A DNA stretch of 26,417 nucleotides, from contig JAEDDH010000033.1 of NCBI GenBank assembly GCA_016293845.1, positions 1-26,417 on the forward strand. Direction: 5' to 3'. This document shows positions 1 to 6,192 of the stretch, one piece after another (within the stretch, counting starts at the first letter, position 1; each line of letters opens with the position of its first letter). Made by a program: the position numbers and the translations under genes. Source of the stretch: Bacteroidales bacterium (lineage in GTDB: Bacteria > Bacteroidota > Bacteroidia > Bacteroidales > UBA3824). A model generated the notes under the pieces. The model was given only the letters and a program-made list of their open reading frames with translations, searched no databases and was not told the origin of the DNA.

Positions 1-1724
1 GCAAGCAGTTAGACACATACGCAAAGAGCGTGAGTGTCAAGAAAACGAATAACTTATGGAAGTTCGGCAAGGCTGAGTTTGAGCGCACGCAGACCATATC
101 CGTGCCTGCAACGAATAACAACAAATCCTTGCTGGATTTCGCCGATGAGTTTCGCACGCAGTCAAGCGTGGCGCGTGGCTATTTGGAGTGTCTGACGGAG
201 TTGGACGGAGTGGTAAAGCCTGCGCGTCTGTACGTGAGCGGCTACAAAGGCGGCGAGTTTTCGTGCATACTGACTTTTGGCAAAGAGTTGGAGTTGCTGG
301 ATAAGAAGTTGTCGGAGTTGATAGACGATAGTATATTACCTAATTATAAATTGATAAATTCGGATAGTGATTTTGTCGGAAGAAATATGTACGACAAAGA
401 CGGCAATACTGTAAATAAGGTTTGCGTAAAAACAAACTACCTGCTTTCTTTGTTGGAAAACTCGGGTATATCAATAATAGATTATAAACCGCTACAACTT
501 TCAACGCTTGCAATATCCACGAAATACGATGCAAAAGACATAACGCAATACGAAAATACGAGAGATGATATTATAATATCAAGGGCTGGAAATAGTGTAG
601 ATAATACTGACCCGACATCCACAGATGTTATATATACGTATAGTGTTGAGAATTTTTGGCATTTTGCTGAATTTGCAAAGACAGGAACTATAACATACAA
701 GATATATACTTTCAAAAACTTAAAACCAGTAATAGGCAGCCCATACACAAACGAATACTACGGGCGAATTAGTTACATACAATTTCCGTACAATATAGAT
801 ATTAGGTTCGGAGCAGGTTGCAAAGACTACGCAGTCGGTTTCTTGGACGAGAGCAAGGCAAGCGATTTCTACTATTTGCCTATAACAAAGTGGCACGGGC
901 ACTATATGAATGTGGAGAATGGTACAAAGAACGGAGTGCCAAGCGGTGGAGTTGTTAATGATGACTTAAGCGGAACAAGACTTGTAATACCTGCAAATCA
1001 AAAATTTGTTATATTTCATTTCAATGATTTTTCATATGGAAAGGAACTATTAAAAGGGTCTTTTGTTTATGGGTATTTCACTGGAGGTAACGTTGTTAGT
1101 TTGAGTTTTAACACTCCTATTGCTTACCCTGTTTTTTCAAAGCAATTTATACCTGATGTAACTATTTATCAATTCTTACAAACAATTGCAGCGTACAAAC
1201 AAAAACTACTCTATTTTGACGGTTTAAAATACACTCTTGCGAGCGTGTCAGATGTAAAGAACGGCATAGAACATGCGTGCAAGATTACAACGGGGTACGA
1301 GGTGAACGATAAGGCTTTCGATTTCGCGCAGCACAATATATCCAAATATAAAATCGGAGGCAATGAATTAGACTACAAAGTTAATAATGTGCATTTATCG
1401 GACACAAAAGACATCCTTTCTATACCTTTTGACGGTGGTAATTTTATCGCAGGAGGCAGCACTATTTTTAAGTTGGCAGATAATTACCCAGCAATAGGTG
1501 CTATCCAAGGTTCTTATTTCCGTTTCTCGCACATATCAAAAATACCTCATTTTGAAGCGTTTCTAACAAACACGCGGCAGGTTAAAATCAAGTTCAGAAT
1601 GACCTATTTAGATTTTGACGATGTGGCAGAGTTAGATTGTTTCCGCTATAAAGGCGCACTTTTGCAGTGGGTTGATTTGACGTGGTCGGATGGATGGTGC
1701 ATGGCAACGCTGCAAACGGTCTAA
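1..1724 (+). CDS. Tail-tip/baseplate-associated protein (3' part of a gene starting at 26345)
   Basis: The reading frame is open from base 3 and continues from the ATG at 26345 once the 54-base terminal overlap is merged, so the GTG at 30 is not the true start. The joined protein is about 590 residues and begins MKIYINGKQLDTYAK. Its N-terminal part carries a pattern seen in tail-tip proteins of Bacteroidota siphophages (RTQTISVPATNNNKSLL followed by a short beta-rich domain). The rest is aromatic and beta-rich, without transmembrane segments. The gene is the third after the tape measure, overlaps the preceding tail gene by ATGA, and closes the tail operon. By position it should be a baseplate or tail-tip component acting in host contact. 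I recognise no enzymatic motif. A parS-type palindrome follows the stop codon by four bases. Confidence 0.75.
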   Translation, partial: KQLDTYAKSVSVKKTNNLWKFGKAEFERTQTISVPATNNNKSLLDFADEFRTQSSVARGYLECLTELDGVVKPARLYVSGYKGGEFSCILTFGKELELLDKKLSELIDDSILPNYKLINSDSDFVGRNMYDKDGNTVNKVCVKTNYLLSLLENSGISIIDYKPLQLSTLAISTKYDAKDITQYENTRDDIIISRAGNSVDNTDPTSTDVIYTYSVENFWHFAEFAKTGTITYKIYTFKNLKPVIGSPYTNEYYGRISYIQFPYNIDIRFGAGCKDYAVGFLDESKASDFYYLPITKWHGHYMNVENGTKNGVPSGGVVNDDLSGTRLVIPANQKFVIFHFNDFSYGKELLKGSFVYGYFTGGNVVSLSFNTPIAYPVFSKQFIPDVTIYQFLQTIAAYKQKLLYFDGLKYTLASVSDVKNGIEHACKITTGYEVNDKAFDFAQHNISKYKIGGNELDYKVNNVHLSDTKDILSIPFDGGNFIAGGSTIFKLADNYPAIGAIQGSYFRFSHISKIPHFEAFLTNTRQVKIKFRMTYLDFDDVAELDCFRYKGALLQWVDLTWSDGWCMATLQTV

Positions 1725-1727
1725 AAT

Positions 1728-1743
1728 TGTTTCACGTGAAACA
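1728..1743. promoter_or_regulatory. parS-type ParB binding site, canonical
   Basis: The sequence is TGTTTCACGTGAAACA, a perfect 16-bp palindrome. It is identical to the parS consensus bound by chromosomal ParB (Spo0J), which is conserved across bacterial phyla. It sits four bases after the tail-gene stop and 14 bases before the -33 box of P1. Two related sites occur in the spanin gene. No ParA or HTH-type ParB is encoded here, so host ParB is the likely ligand (inference). Confidence 0.8.
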
Positions 1744-1757
1744 TTTTTGCGAATTTA

Positions 1758-1789
1758 TTTGCATATATCAATAAAAAGCCGTACCTTTG
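1758..1789 (+). promoter_or_regulatory. Bacteroidota-type promoter P1
   Basis: TTTG at 1758-1761 and TACCTTTG at 1782-1789 are separated by 20 nt and match the -33/-7 consensus of the Bacteroidota primary sigma factor. The start of transcription should be near 1793-1796. Only about 40 nt lie between it and the terminator hairpin, and no open frame is present. Confidence 0.8.
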
Positions 1790-1793
1790 CAGC

Positions 1794-1866
1794 GGTTATT
1801 GAACATGTGACAACTGAATTTCATTTCACCGAACGCTTGCGCAGTGATGCGCGGGCGTTTTTCTTT
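1794..1866 (+). ncRNA. Candidate ~70-nt phage small RNA
   Basis: P1 would start transcription around 1794, and the intrinsic terminator would end it near 1864. The only ATG inside (1805) is followed at once by TGA, so the product cannot be a peptide-coding mRNA of any size. The region could alternatively be a leader that attenuates transcription into the downstream genes. Existence and exact ends are inferred from promoter and terminator alone. Confidence 0.5.
1832..1866 (+). terminator. Rho-independent terminator downstream of P1
   Basis: ACGCTTGCGC (1833-1842) pairs with GCGCGGGCGT (1849-1858), including two G-U pairs, across the loop AGTGAT. An A-T pair (1832/1859) extends the stem. TTTTTCTTT follows. 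It may end both the tail operon and the short P1 transcript. Confidence 0.75.
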
Positions 1867-1917
1867 GTGTATATTATCCATATTTCGCAATTTATGTGCT
1901 AAATGGTAAAAATTCCG

Positions 1918-1936
1918 CTATTTTTTCAAAAAATAG
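1918..1936. promoter_or_regulatory. 19-bp palindromic operator candidate, copy A
   Basis: CTATTTTTTCAAAAAATAG is a perfect inverted repeat with 9-bp arms around one central base. It ends 10 bases before the -33 box of P2. The same palindrome, with a G centre, occupies the equivalent place before P3. Its conservation and position suggest a repressor or activator site or an UP-like element. A weak terminator for upstream transcription is the alternative. Confidence 0.6.
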
Positions 1937-1946
1937 TGGAAAAAAA

Positions 1947-1977
1947 TTGCGTATATCAAAAAATAGTCGTACCTTTG
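1947..1977 (+). promoter_or_regulatory. Bacteroidota-type promoter P2 (first early operon)
   Basis: TTG (1947-1949) is followed after 20 nt by TACCTTTG (1970-1977). Transcription would start near 1981 and give a leader of about 195 nt before the DUF4406-like gene. This is by far the longest leader in the window and contains the structured motifs at 2019-2147. Confidence 0.8.
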
Positions 1978-2018
1978 CAGTCGAAAAACAAAGGCAGCGT
2001 AGGATTGCAAGCCTAAAA

Positions 2019-2147
2019 GGAGCGGATAAGACAGTAAAGCGCGCTGCGTGTAACGTTGGTATAGCGCACAGCTCCGATGGCGCGGGGGATAAGACAGTAA
2101 AGTGGCTGCGAGTAAGATTTACCACACGACCCCCGCGCTTTTATTTT
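2019..2147 (+). promoter_or_regulatory. Leader with two tandem structured RNA motifs, the second ending in a terminator-like hairpin
   Basis: GGATAAGACAGTAAAG occurs at 2024-2039 and 2087-2102, a 63-nt period. Motif 1 is closed by GGAGC/GCTCC (2019-2023/2071-2075), motif 2 by GCGCGGGGG/CCCCCGCGC (2080-2088/2130-2138). Inside each, a 4-bp helix starts on the last base of the conserved block: GCGC/GCGC (2039-2042/2064-2067) in motif 1 and GTGG/CCAC (2102-2105/2122-2125) in motif 2. The arms differ but still pair. Motif 2 is followed by TTTTATTTT. A related element precedes the gene at 5265. It looks like an attenuator or ligand-sensing leader, but I recognise no known class. Confidence 0.6.
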
Positions 2148-2176
2148 GACAAACTAACAAACAAAATAATACAGTC

Positions 2177-2545
2177 ATGAAAAGAATTTATTTGTCGCTC
2201 CCTATTACGGGGCATGAAGACACCTACGAAGAGAGGTTGCAAGAATTGGTAAAGGTTGCAGATGGATTTGCACGCTACAAAAAGTTAGAAGATGCGGATT
2301 TCGGCGGATATGAGATTATAACGCCGAAAGATGTTGCTTATAGCGTTGAGGATAGGATTAAAAATCCGAAATATACGGATTACCTTTTGGCGTGTTTGGA
2401 GGTAATAGTTGATTGCGATATGGTGATTTTAGGTGATGGGTTTTTATGCAGTAAAGGGTGCAAGATTGAGCAACATTTTGCAACAAGCTTGGGCATATAC
2501 GTAACAGATGAGGCGATGATAAATTTGCATGGATGGCAGGCGTGA
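2177..2545 (+). CDS. DUF4406-like (nucleoside deoxyribosyltransferase-fold) protein
   Basis: The 122-residue protein opens MKRIYLSLPITGHEDTYEER and ends with a GCKIEQHFATSLGI segment. This resembles DUF4406 proteins, small Rossmann-like proteins of the nucleoside 2-deoxyribosyltransferase superfamily that are common in phages. The IYLSLPITG strand-turn and the S-x-G-C-x-x-E helix fit that fold; the Glu would be the catalytic-type residue. A role in nucleotide salvage or modified-nucleotide chemistry is plausible but not shown. The start ATG at 2177 follows an A-rich leader with CTAACAA at 2154-2160. It is the first gene after P2 and the structured leader, so its expression is probably controlled by that RNA. 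Confidence 0.7.
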   Translation: MKRIYLSLPITGHEDTYEERLQELVKVADGFARYKKLEDADFGGYEIITPKDVAYSVEDRIKNPKYTDYLLACLEVIVDCDMVILGDGFLCSKGCKIEQHFATSLGIYVTDEAMINLHGWQA

Positions 2546-2573
2546 AAAACTAACAAACAAATACTTTACAACA

Positions 2574-2762
2574 ATGAAAAAGCAAATTTTTAACCGTATT
2601 TTTTGGGCAGTTGTAGCCCTTGGTTTGTGCACGCTTGTATGTGTGCAGTGGTTTAGTGCAGGCTGTGGCTGGCAGTCGCTGGTGATGGCTGCGGCGTTCT
2701 ATTGTGCGCTATGCTTTGGCGGCTATGTGGTAGTAGATGACATTTTGAAAGAAAGGAGGTAG
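2574..2762 (+). CDS. Small membrane protein, two predicted helices
   Basis: The 62-residue protein has a positively charged start (MKKQIFNR) and two hydrophobic stretches, about residues 8-26 and 30-50, separated by a short GC-rich loop, then a charged tail (DDILKERR). I start it at the ATG at 2574 rather than the upstream ATG at 2529, because 2574 has the CTAACAA-plus-A-rich leader that precedes other genes here (CTAACAA at 2550-2556) and gives a sensible membrane topology. No family was recognised. It lies in the accessory operon, so a superinfection or membrane-directed role is possible but unproven. Confidence 0.6.
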   Translation: MKKQIFNRIFWAVVALGLCTLVCVQWFSAGCGWQSLVMAAAFYCALCFGGYVVVDDILKERR

Positions 2763-2764
2763 GT

Positions 2765-2992
2765 ATGGATTACGTTATTATTTTTGATTTCGTGTTAAAA
2801 AGTTTAGCATATTTGTTTGGTATTGGATTTTGTATTTATCTTATTGTATTTGAAATAAAAACATATAAGATGAAGAAGAAGTTTATAAGAAAATTGAGAG
2901 ATATTGAAAGGTCGTGTAAAATCGAAGATGAAAATGTAAAAGATTTTGTTCGCGCTTTAATTGATGAAATGGAAAACAACCTAACAATGTAA
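2765..2992 (+). CDS. Small membrane-anchored protein
   Basis: The 75-residue protein has one N-terminal hydrophobic segment (about residues 4-30) followed by a basic stretch (KTYKMKKKFIRK) and an acidic helical tail. This is the layout of an inner-membrane protein with a cytoplasmic C-terminus. The gene follows the preceding one by two bases and has a strong Shine-Dalgarno sequence (GGAGG at 2755-2759), unusual for a Bacteroidota host. No homologue was recognised. Confidence 0.6.
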   Translation: MDYVIIFDFVLKSLAYLFGIGFCIYLIVFEIKTYKMKKKFIRKLRDIERSCKIEDENVKDFVRALIDEMENNLTM

Positions 2993-3011
2993 ATAATAGG
3001 AGGAAATTATT

Positions 3012-3431
3012 ATGAAAACAACAAAAGAAATGATTGAAGTCATGCAAGCCCACGATAGAGGGGAGCAGATAGAGTATGTACCTATTGGCGAGAAAAATTG
3101 GATAGAAAACGAAGAACCTGAATGGAATTGGGTCTCATGCGATTACCGCGTTAAGCCAAAGAAAAATAAAATATATGTGCCTTTTTATACGGCGGAAGAG
3201 TTTTTGGCGGCGCAGAGGGAGCACGGGAGTTCAGTAAAAGTTAATTCAATAGATAAAAGCGTATTTTACGCAAAAACAGGGGAAAATAATATAGAACTTT
3301 CAGCATTTGTAAATTCAGATGGATGTATTTCTCTAATAGAAAAAGGCTATAGAACAATACAAGTATTCGAACTTCTCGCTTTAGGAGTAGATTTTGCAGA
3401 CGGCACGCCGTGCGGAAAGGAGGTAGAATAA
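3012..3431 (+). CDS. Hypothetical protein with WNW...CDYRVKP motif
   Basis: The 139-residue protein starts with MKTTKEMIEVMQAHDRGEQI and has a WNWVSCDYRVKPKK motif at about residues 38-51. This arrangement (a helix, a short beta region on what is displayed or asked, then W-x-W-x-x-x-x-Y-R) is common in uncharacterised Bacteroidota phage proteins. The C-terminal two thirds alternate polar strands and end with a cysteine-containing tail. The start has a clear AGGAGG at 2999-3004. Its stop overlaps the next start by one base (TAATG). The function is unknown. Confidence 0.65.
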   Translation: MKTTKEMIEVMQAHDRGEQIEYVPIGEKNWIENEEPEWNWVSCDYRVKPKKNKIYVPFYTAEEFLAAQREHGSSVKVNSIDKSVFYAKTGENNIELSAFVNSDGCISLIEKGYRTIQVFELLALGVDFADGTPCGKEVE

Positions 3432-3859
3432 TGACCAACATTATTGACCGCACACTATCCGTTGGACTTTTGCACGCCGCAGCGAGCGAGGCGATGATAC
3501 GCCGCGCTATGCAGATGCACGAAGCGCAAGGAATGCGATTGCGACACGAAGCAAAGCGTGCACTGAATGACTTCAACGAAGCCTACAAGCGTTTTGCACG
3601 CGCATACGACAGGCTGCAAGAATTAGCCACGGACAAAAACATAGACACCAACACGGCGCAACTATTTGACGCGTTTTTGAACGATAGCGGCACGCTGGCA
3701 ATGGTCTCGATGTTGTACTTTAACGCCACCAACGAAAGCAACCCTAATTGGGAGCGAAACACGGCAGCTATTATGAACACGCTGAAGACGATGACGCTGG
3801 GTACTACTGACCCGATTTTTAGTTTAGAATTTATCAATAAATTTGCACCAAAGATATGA
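3431..3859 (+). CDS. Hypothetical helical protein
   Basis: The 142-residue protein is rich in Ala, Arg and Glu in its first 80 residues (an amphipathic, mostly helical region such as ALNDFNEAYKRFARAYDRLQEL) and less charged afterwards. I take the ATG at 3431, preceded by AAAGGAGGT at 3417-3425, instead of an upstream ATG at 3410 that would overlap the previous gene more. The end overlaps the following small gene by ATGA. No family was recognised, and the operon position suggests an accessory or early function. Confidence 0.6.
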   Translation: MTNIIDRTLSVGLLHAAASEAMIRRAMQMHEAQGMRLRHEAKRALNDFNEAYKRFARAYDRLQELATDKNIDTNTAQLFDAFLNDSGTLAMVSMLYFNATNESNPNWERNTAAIMNTLKTMTLGTTDPIFSLEFINKFAPKI

Positions 3860-4002
3860 AAACAAAAGAATTTCTTTGCGCACTTTCTGACGGATTGCGC
3901 TTTTACACACTAACCGCGTTGCAGGTAATTTTGTGCATTACCATTTTGCCCGCTATCGCTGTTGTAGTGGCTATTTTATGGATTGATGAAGTAAAGGACT
4001 GA
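3856..4002 (+). CDS. Small single-pass membrane protein (48 aa)
   Basis: This frame encodes 48 residues: MKTKEFLCALSDGLRF, a hydrophobic segment of about 22 residues (LQVILCITILPAIAVVVAIL) and a short acidic tail (WIDEVKD). Its ATG overlaps the upstream stop as ATGA, and the next gene begins four bases after its stop, so it fits the operon tightly. That coupling, together with the clean transmembrane profile, supports a real gene despite its size. The function is unknown. Confidence 0.6.
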   Translation: MKTKEFLCALSDGLRFYTLTALQVILCITILPAIAVVVAILWIDEVKD

Positions 4003-4006
4003 CGCT

Positions 4007-4654
4007 ATGAATGCTTTTGACCAACTGACAAATTCGCATACACACGCGCAAGAGATTACAGGAAGTCGCTTTGGATGGTTCGGAGGTTCGGACGCAAAGA
4101 CCTTGCTGGATGTATATCTAAAACGCCGCGATTTCATGACTATGAGCAACACGCAGCGCAATAGGTTTGAGGTATTGATGGGATGGCAGCCGACACCTGC
4201 AAGTTTCGAGACACCCGCCACGCGCGGCGGGCATGCTTTCGAGGATTATATGCAGGACAAAATAAAAAGCCTGCAAAACGCCGTAACGGGCACGCTGGAG
4301 CGCGAAAAAGTTTTGCGCGGGGATTTGTACCATTACTTTGGAACGATGGCGCACGCGGACTATGTGATAGGCGAGCGCGTTTTTGAACTCAAATACATTT
4401 ACAACACACCAACGGCAAAGGTGGCGGAACGATACGAGTGCCAACTGCAATGGTATTACATGTTAGGCGCAAAGGATGTGGTGCTGGTGCACGGTGAAGG
4501 GTGCGCCGAACCTTTTCAGTGTTTCCGAGTACATGAGTGGTACGTTCCGCGTGATGAAGATATGATAGTTGCACTCCGTGAGGCTTGCGAGTGGGCAGAT
4601 TACGTGATTGATAAAGAGGTGCAAATGCGCCAAAATTCGCAAAGTATGTGCTAA
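4007..4654 (+). CDS. YqaJ-like PD-(D/E)XK exonuclease
   Basis: The 215-residue protein has the elements of the lambda-exonuclease/YqaJ recombinase family. WFGGSDAKTLL near residue 24 resembles the family's N-terminal I-G-S-D motif. RGGHAFEDYM holds Glu79. ADYVIGERVFELKY gives Asp118 and Glu127-x-Lys129, the metal-binding catalytic core. CQLQWYYMLG (Gln146, Tyr150) is the conserved helix after it. Such nucleases resect double-stranded DNA from the 5' end to give single strands for annealing. A ssDNA-binding candidate lies downstream, but I found no Redbeta/RecT annealing protein. The last codons overlap copy B of the operator-promoter cassette. Confidence 0.85.
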   Translation: MNAFDQLTNSHTHAQEITGSRFGWFGGSDAKTLLDVYLKRRDFMTMSNTQRNRFEVLMGWQPTPASFETPATRGGHAFEDYMQDKIKSLQNAVTGTLEREKVLRGDLYHYFGTMAHADYVIGERVFELKYIYNTPTAKVAERYECQLQWYYMLGAKDVVLVHGEGCAEPFQCFRVHEWYVPRDEDMIVALREACEWADYVIDKEVQMRQNSQSMC

Positions 4655-4669
4655 ATGGTAAAAATTCAC

Positions 4670-4688
4670 CTATTTTTTGAAAAAATAG
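4670..4688. promoter_or_regulatory. 19-bp palindromic operator candidate, copy B
   Basis: CTATTTTTTGAAAAAATAG has the same arms as the site at 1918-1936, with G at the centre. The distance to the -33 box is identical (10 bases). Matching placement in both promoters argues for co-regulation of the two early operons. Confidence 0.6.
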
Positions 4689-4698
4689 TGGAAAAAAA

Positions 4699-4729
4699 TT
4701 GCGTATATGAAAAAATGTTTGTACCTTTG
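4699..4729 (+). promoter_or_regulatory. Bacteroidota-type promoter P3 (replication operon)
   Basis: TTG (4699-4701) is followed after 20 nt by TACCTTTG (4722-4729). The start would be near 4733 and the leader about 42 nt, ending in CTAACAA and an A-rich run before the ATG at 4775. Confidence 0.8.
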
Positions 4730-4774
4730 CACTCGAAAAAGAAAAACAACTAACAATTAAAAACAATTACGAAC

Positions 4775-5155
4775 ATGGAAAAGAATTTCAGCAACACGCC
4801 CGTGAGCGAGATAGCAAAGATGGCTTACGCTCTTGCATGTGAAAACGCCGAACAAGTTGTAAACACCGTAAACGACCACGGAGACCGCGACCCGCGCTAT
4901 GAGCGTGAAGAGCGCACACAAGAATGGGAGTGCATGATTATGACAGAACTTTGCGGGATATCAGTTTTTATAGATGCGCTTTTTATATGTCCTACACCAT
5001 CCGAGATTTTCGATAAAGAGAGTTGCCACTATTTCAGAATAGAGTATAGGGGAACAGAACCAGAGCAAGATGACATTTTCAACGCTTACAGGGACGCGCT
5101 TTATTACGAGTTGCAAAAGATTGTCGGTATTTCTTGCGACCTTTGCGTGGAATAA
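4775..5155 (+). CDS. Hypothetical acidic protein
   Basis: The 126-residue protein is acidic and rich in Glu, Asp and Tyr, with several cysteines (for example the ISCDLCVE end). A helical N-terminal half (SEIAKMAYALACENAEQVV) is followed by a mixed domain. It has no recognisable enzymatic motif. It is the first gene after P3, and the structured terminator-like element at 5162-5233 directly follows it. It may therefore be expressed more strongly than the replication genes beyond that hairpin. First genes after early promoters often encode host- or regulator-directed proteins, but nothing in this sequence proves that. Confidence 0.55.
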   Translation: MEKNFSNTPVSEIAKMAYALACENAEQVVNTVNDHGDRDPRYEREERTQEWECMIMTELCGISVFIDALFICPTPSEIFDKESCHYFRIEYRGTEPEQDDIFNAYRDALYYELQKIVGISCDLCVE

Positions 5156-5161
5156 ACAAAC

Positions 5162-5233
5162 AGGCGCGGCGGATAAATGCACGAAATGATGGTGCAGGAT
5201 TAAACGCCAAGGCAGCACCTCCGCGCCTTTTCT
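5162..5233 (+). promoter_or_regulatory. Structured leader/attenuator element related to the 2019-2147 motifs
   Basis: AGGCGCGG (5162-5169) pairs with CCGCGCCT (5221-5228), and after one C/T mismatch GG (5171-5172) pairs with CC (5218-5219). The GG begins GGATAA, as in the 2024 and 2087 copies. An inner hairpin TGCAC/GTGCA (5178-5182/5192-5196) follows. TTTTCTTTTGACTAACAA comes after the stem, very like the TTTTATTTTGACAAACTAACAA after the 2080-2138 element. It may terminate transcription conditionally between the genes at 4775 and 5265. Confidence 0.55.
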
Positions 5234-5264
5234 TTTGACTAACAAACCAAAAACACATACAACA

Positions 5265-5651
5265 ATGAAACTGACAAAAGTAGAGGTATCTTGCACATTT
5301 AACGCAGGGAATTACGAGAGCGTGAAGTTAGGCGGCGAGTGGGAAATTGAGAGCAGCGAGGAGATAGGCGGCGCAATGCAAAACGCTCTGAACGCGATAC
5401 GCGGCGAATGGGAGCGTATAAAAGCCGCAAAGGTAGAAAGTACTACTCCGCAAGAAAAAACGCTGCAAAACGAAGAAAAAGCGGCAAAGAGCGGCAAAAC
5501 GCTGGTGGAGTTCGGGTCTCCGTTGCTGCAAAAGATAGTGGATAGGATTATAGCAGATAAAAGCGTAACGATGGATGTGATTACTACACACTACGACATT
5601 ACGGATGACGCTCGCAAAGTGATAGAAGCAGCACTAAAACTAAACAAATAA
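5265..5651 (+). CDS. Hypothetical protein paired with the ssDNA-binding candidate
   Basis: The 128-residue protein starts MKLTKVEVSCTFNAGNYESV, a pattern I associate with phage proteins that begin with a beta-rich domain about a ligand-like fold. A helical stretch and a lysine/glutamate-rich linker (residues about 50-85) follow, then a C-terminal helical domain. I start it at the ATG at 5265, which has CTAACAA (5239-5245) and an A-rich leader, not at the TTG at 5235. It lies just upstream of the ssDNA-binding candidate and after the structured element. A role in DNA replication or recombination is suggested by context only. Confidence 0.6.
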   Translation: MKLTKVEVSCTFNAGNYESVKLGGEWEIESSEEIGGAMQNALNAIRGEWERIKAAKVESTTPQEKTLQNEEKAAKSGKTLVEFGSPLLQKIVDRIIADKSVTMDVITTHYDITDDARKVIEAALKLNK

Positions 5652-5674
5652 CCATTTTATAAATTTTTCAGATT

Positions 5675-6169
5675 ATGAGATTAGACAATGTTTGCGGCTA
5701 TTTTGACTGCCGCGAGTTTGACGCACGCAAGGCGTACCAAGACCGCCAAATGAAAGCGGACACACAACAAGTCGGATTTAACATGACTTTCGCACCTGAC
5801 GCGCTCCCAGAGTGTGTGGCAGAGTTTGCAAAAGAGTTCGAGCGCAAGGATGGCAGCAAGGCGTTTGCCGTAAAGGTGAAAGTCGGTGCAAAATGCAAGT
5901 TTTTCCGTAAGGAGAATGGCGTGGTGAAGCAAATTACACGCCCGACAAATGAAGAATTGGACGGCGAACGCTGGGAGGTATGTTTGGACTTTGCCGCCCT
6001 ACACGGGGACGCTACCAAGAAAGAGGCAAGCGGCTACTGGGCAAATGGTATTTTGCTGGTAGGTACGCAGTCAGATATGTTTGCCGACCTAAGCGATGAG
6101 GGAGCAGCACAGCAGGGCAATTTGCCCGATGATGTGGCGCAGGAAATAGCGGAGGATTTGGCTTTTTAA
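5675..6169 (+). CDS. Candidate single-stranded DNA-binding/recombination protein
   Basis: The 164-residue protein has a beta-rich, lysine-rich middle (KAFAVKVKVGAKCKFFRK) and a long acidic tail that ends PDDVAQEIAEDLAF. A basic DNA-binding core plus an acidic C-terminus ending in hydrophobic-Phe is the design of bacterial SSB, whose DDIPF tip docks replication partners. The gene lies between a phage exonuclease and primase/helicase genes, the expected neighbourhood for such a protein. The family assignment is inference: no OB-fold signature can be proved by eye, and a plain replication-associated protein is the alternative. A strong terminator follows. Confidence 0.5.
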   Translation: MRLDNVCGYFDCREFDARKAYQDRQMKADTQQVGFNMTFAPDALPECVAEFAKEFERKDGSKAFAVKVKVGAKCKFFRKENGVVKQITRPTNEELDGERWEVCLDFAALHGDATKKEASGYWANGILLVGTQSDMFADLSDEGAAQQGNLPDDVAQEIAEDLAF

Positions 6170-6192
6170 TTGTTTTATTGTTTGTTTTTGTG

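Larger units (their letters stand above)
1884..1990 (+). repeat. Operator-promoter cassette, copy A
   Basis: This stretch is nearly identical to 4636-4742, at a constant offset of 2752 bases. The shared block runs from TTCGCAA through TATGTGCTAAATGG, a 19-bp palindrome, the -33 box, the -7 box TACCTTTGC and TCGAAAAA. In copy B the left end lies in the last codons of the exonuclease gene (...SMC stop). Copy A keeps the matching codons (...FMC stop) without that gene, so the duplication carried a piece of coding sequence with the promoter. Confidence 0.85.
1725..2176 (+). other. Non-coding control region between the tail operon and the first accessory gene
   Basis: This 452-base gap holds no credible gene. 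In order it contains a parS-type palindrome (1728-1743), promoter P1 (1758-1789), an intrinsic terminator (1832-1866), a copied operator-promoter cassette (1884-1990, including promoter P2) and a long leader with two tandem structured motifs ending in a second hairpin plus T-tract (2019-2147). Short open frames across it run through the promoters and the hairpins and are rejected. Confidence 0.8.
4636..4742 (+). repeat. Operator-promoter cassette, copy B
   Basis: This is the second copy of the block at 1884-1990. It starts in the final codons of the exonuclease gene and runs through the palindrome (4670-4688) and promoter P3. Differences are concentrated at the palindrome centre (C to G), beside the -33 box and in the spacer just before the -7 box; both boxes are intact. 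Confidence 0.85.

Noticed and set aside
1..54. Physical direct terminal repeats of a linear phage genome
   Set aside because: The 54-base identity lies inside one continuous gene with the frame preserved, and its length fits an assembly overlap of a circular contig. Packaging ends would have to be mapped with reads.
1990..2148. tRNA or tmRNA in the structured leader
   Set aside because: There is no acceptor stem with CCA context, T-loop or anticodon arm; the paired motifs have a different shape.
1690..2180. Open frames 1690-1902 and 1896-2180 in the control region
   Set aside because: They run through promoters P1 and P2, terminators and structured motifs. Their ends match the exonuclease tail only because the duplicated cassette carried it.
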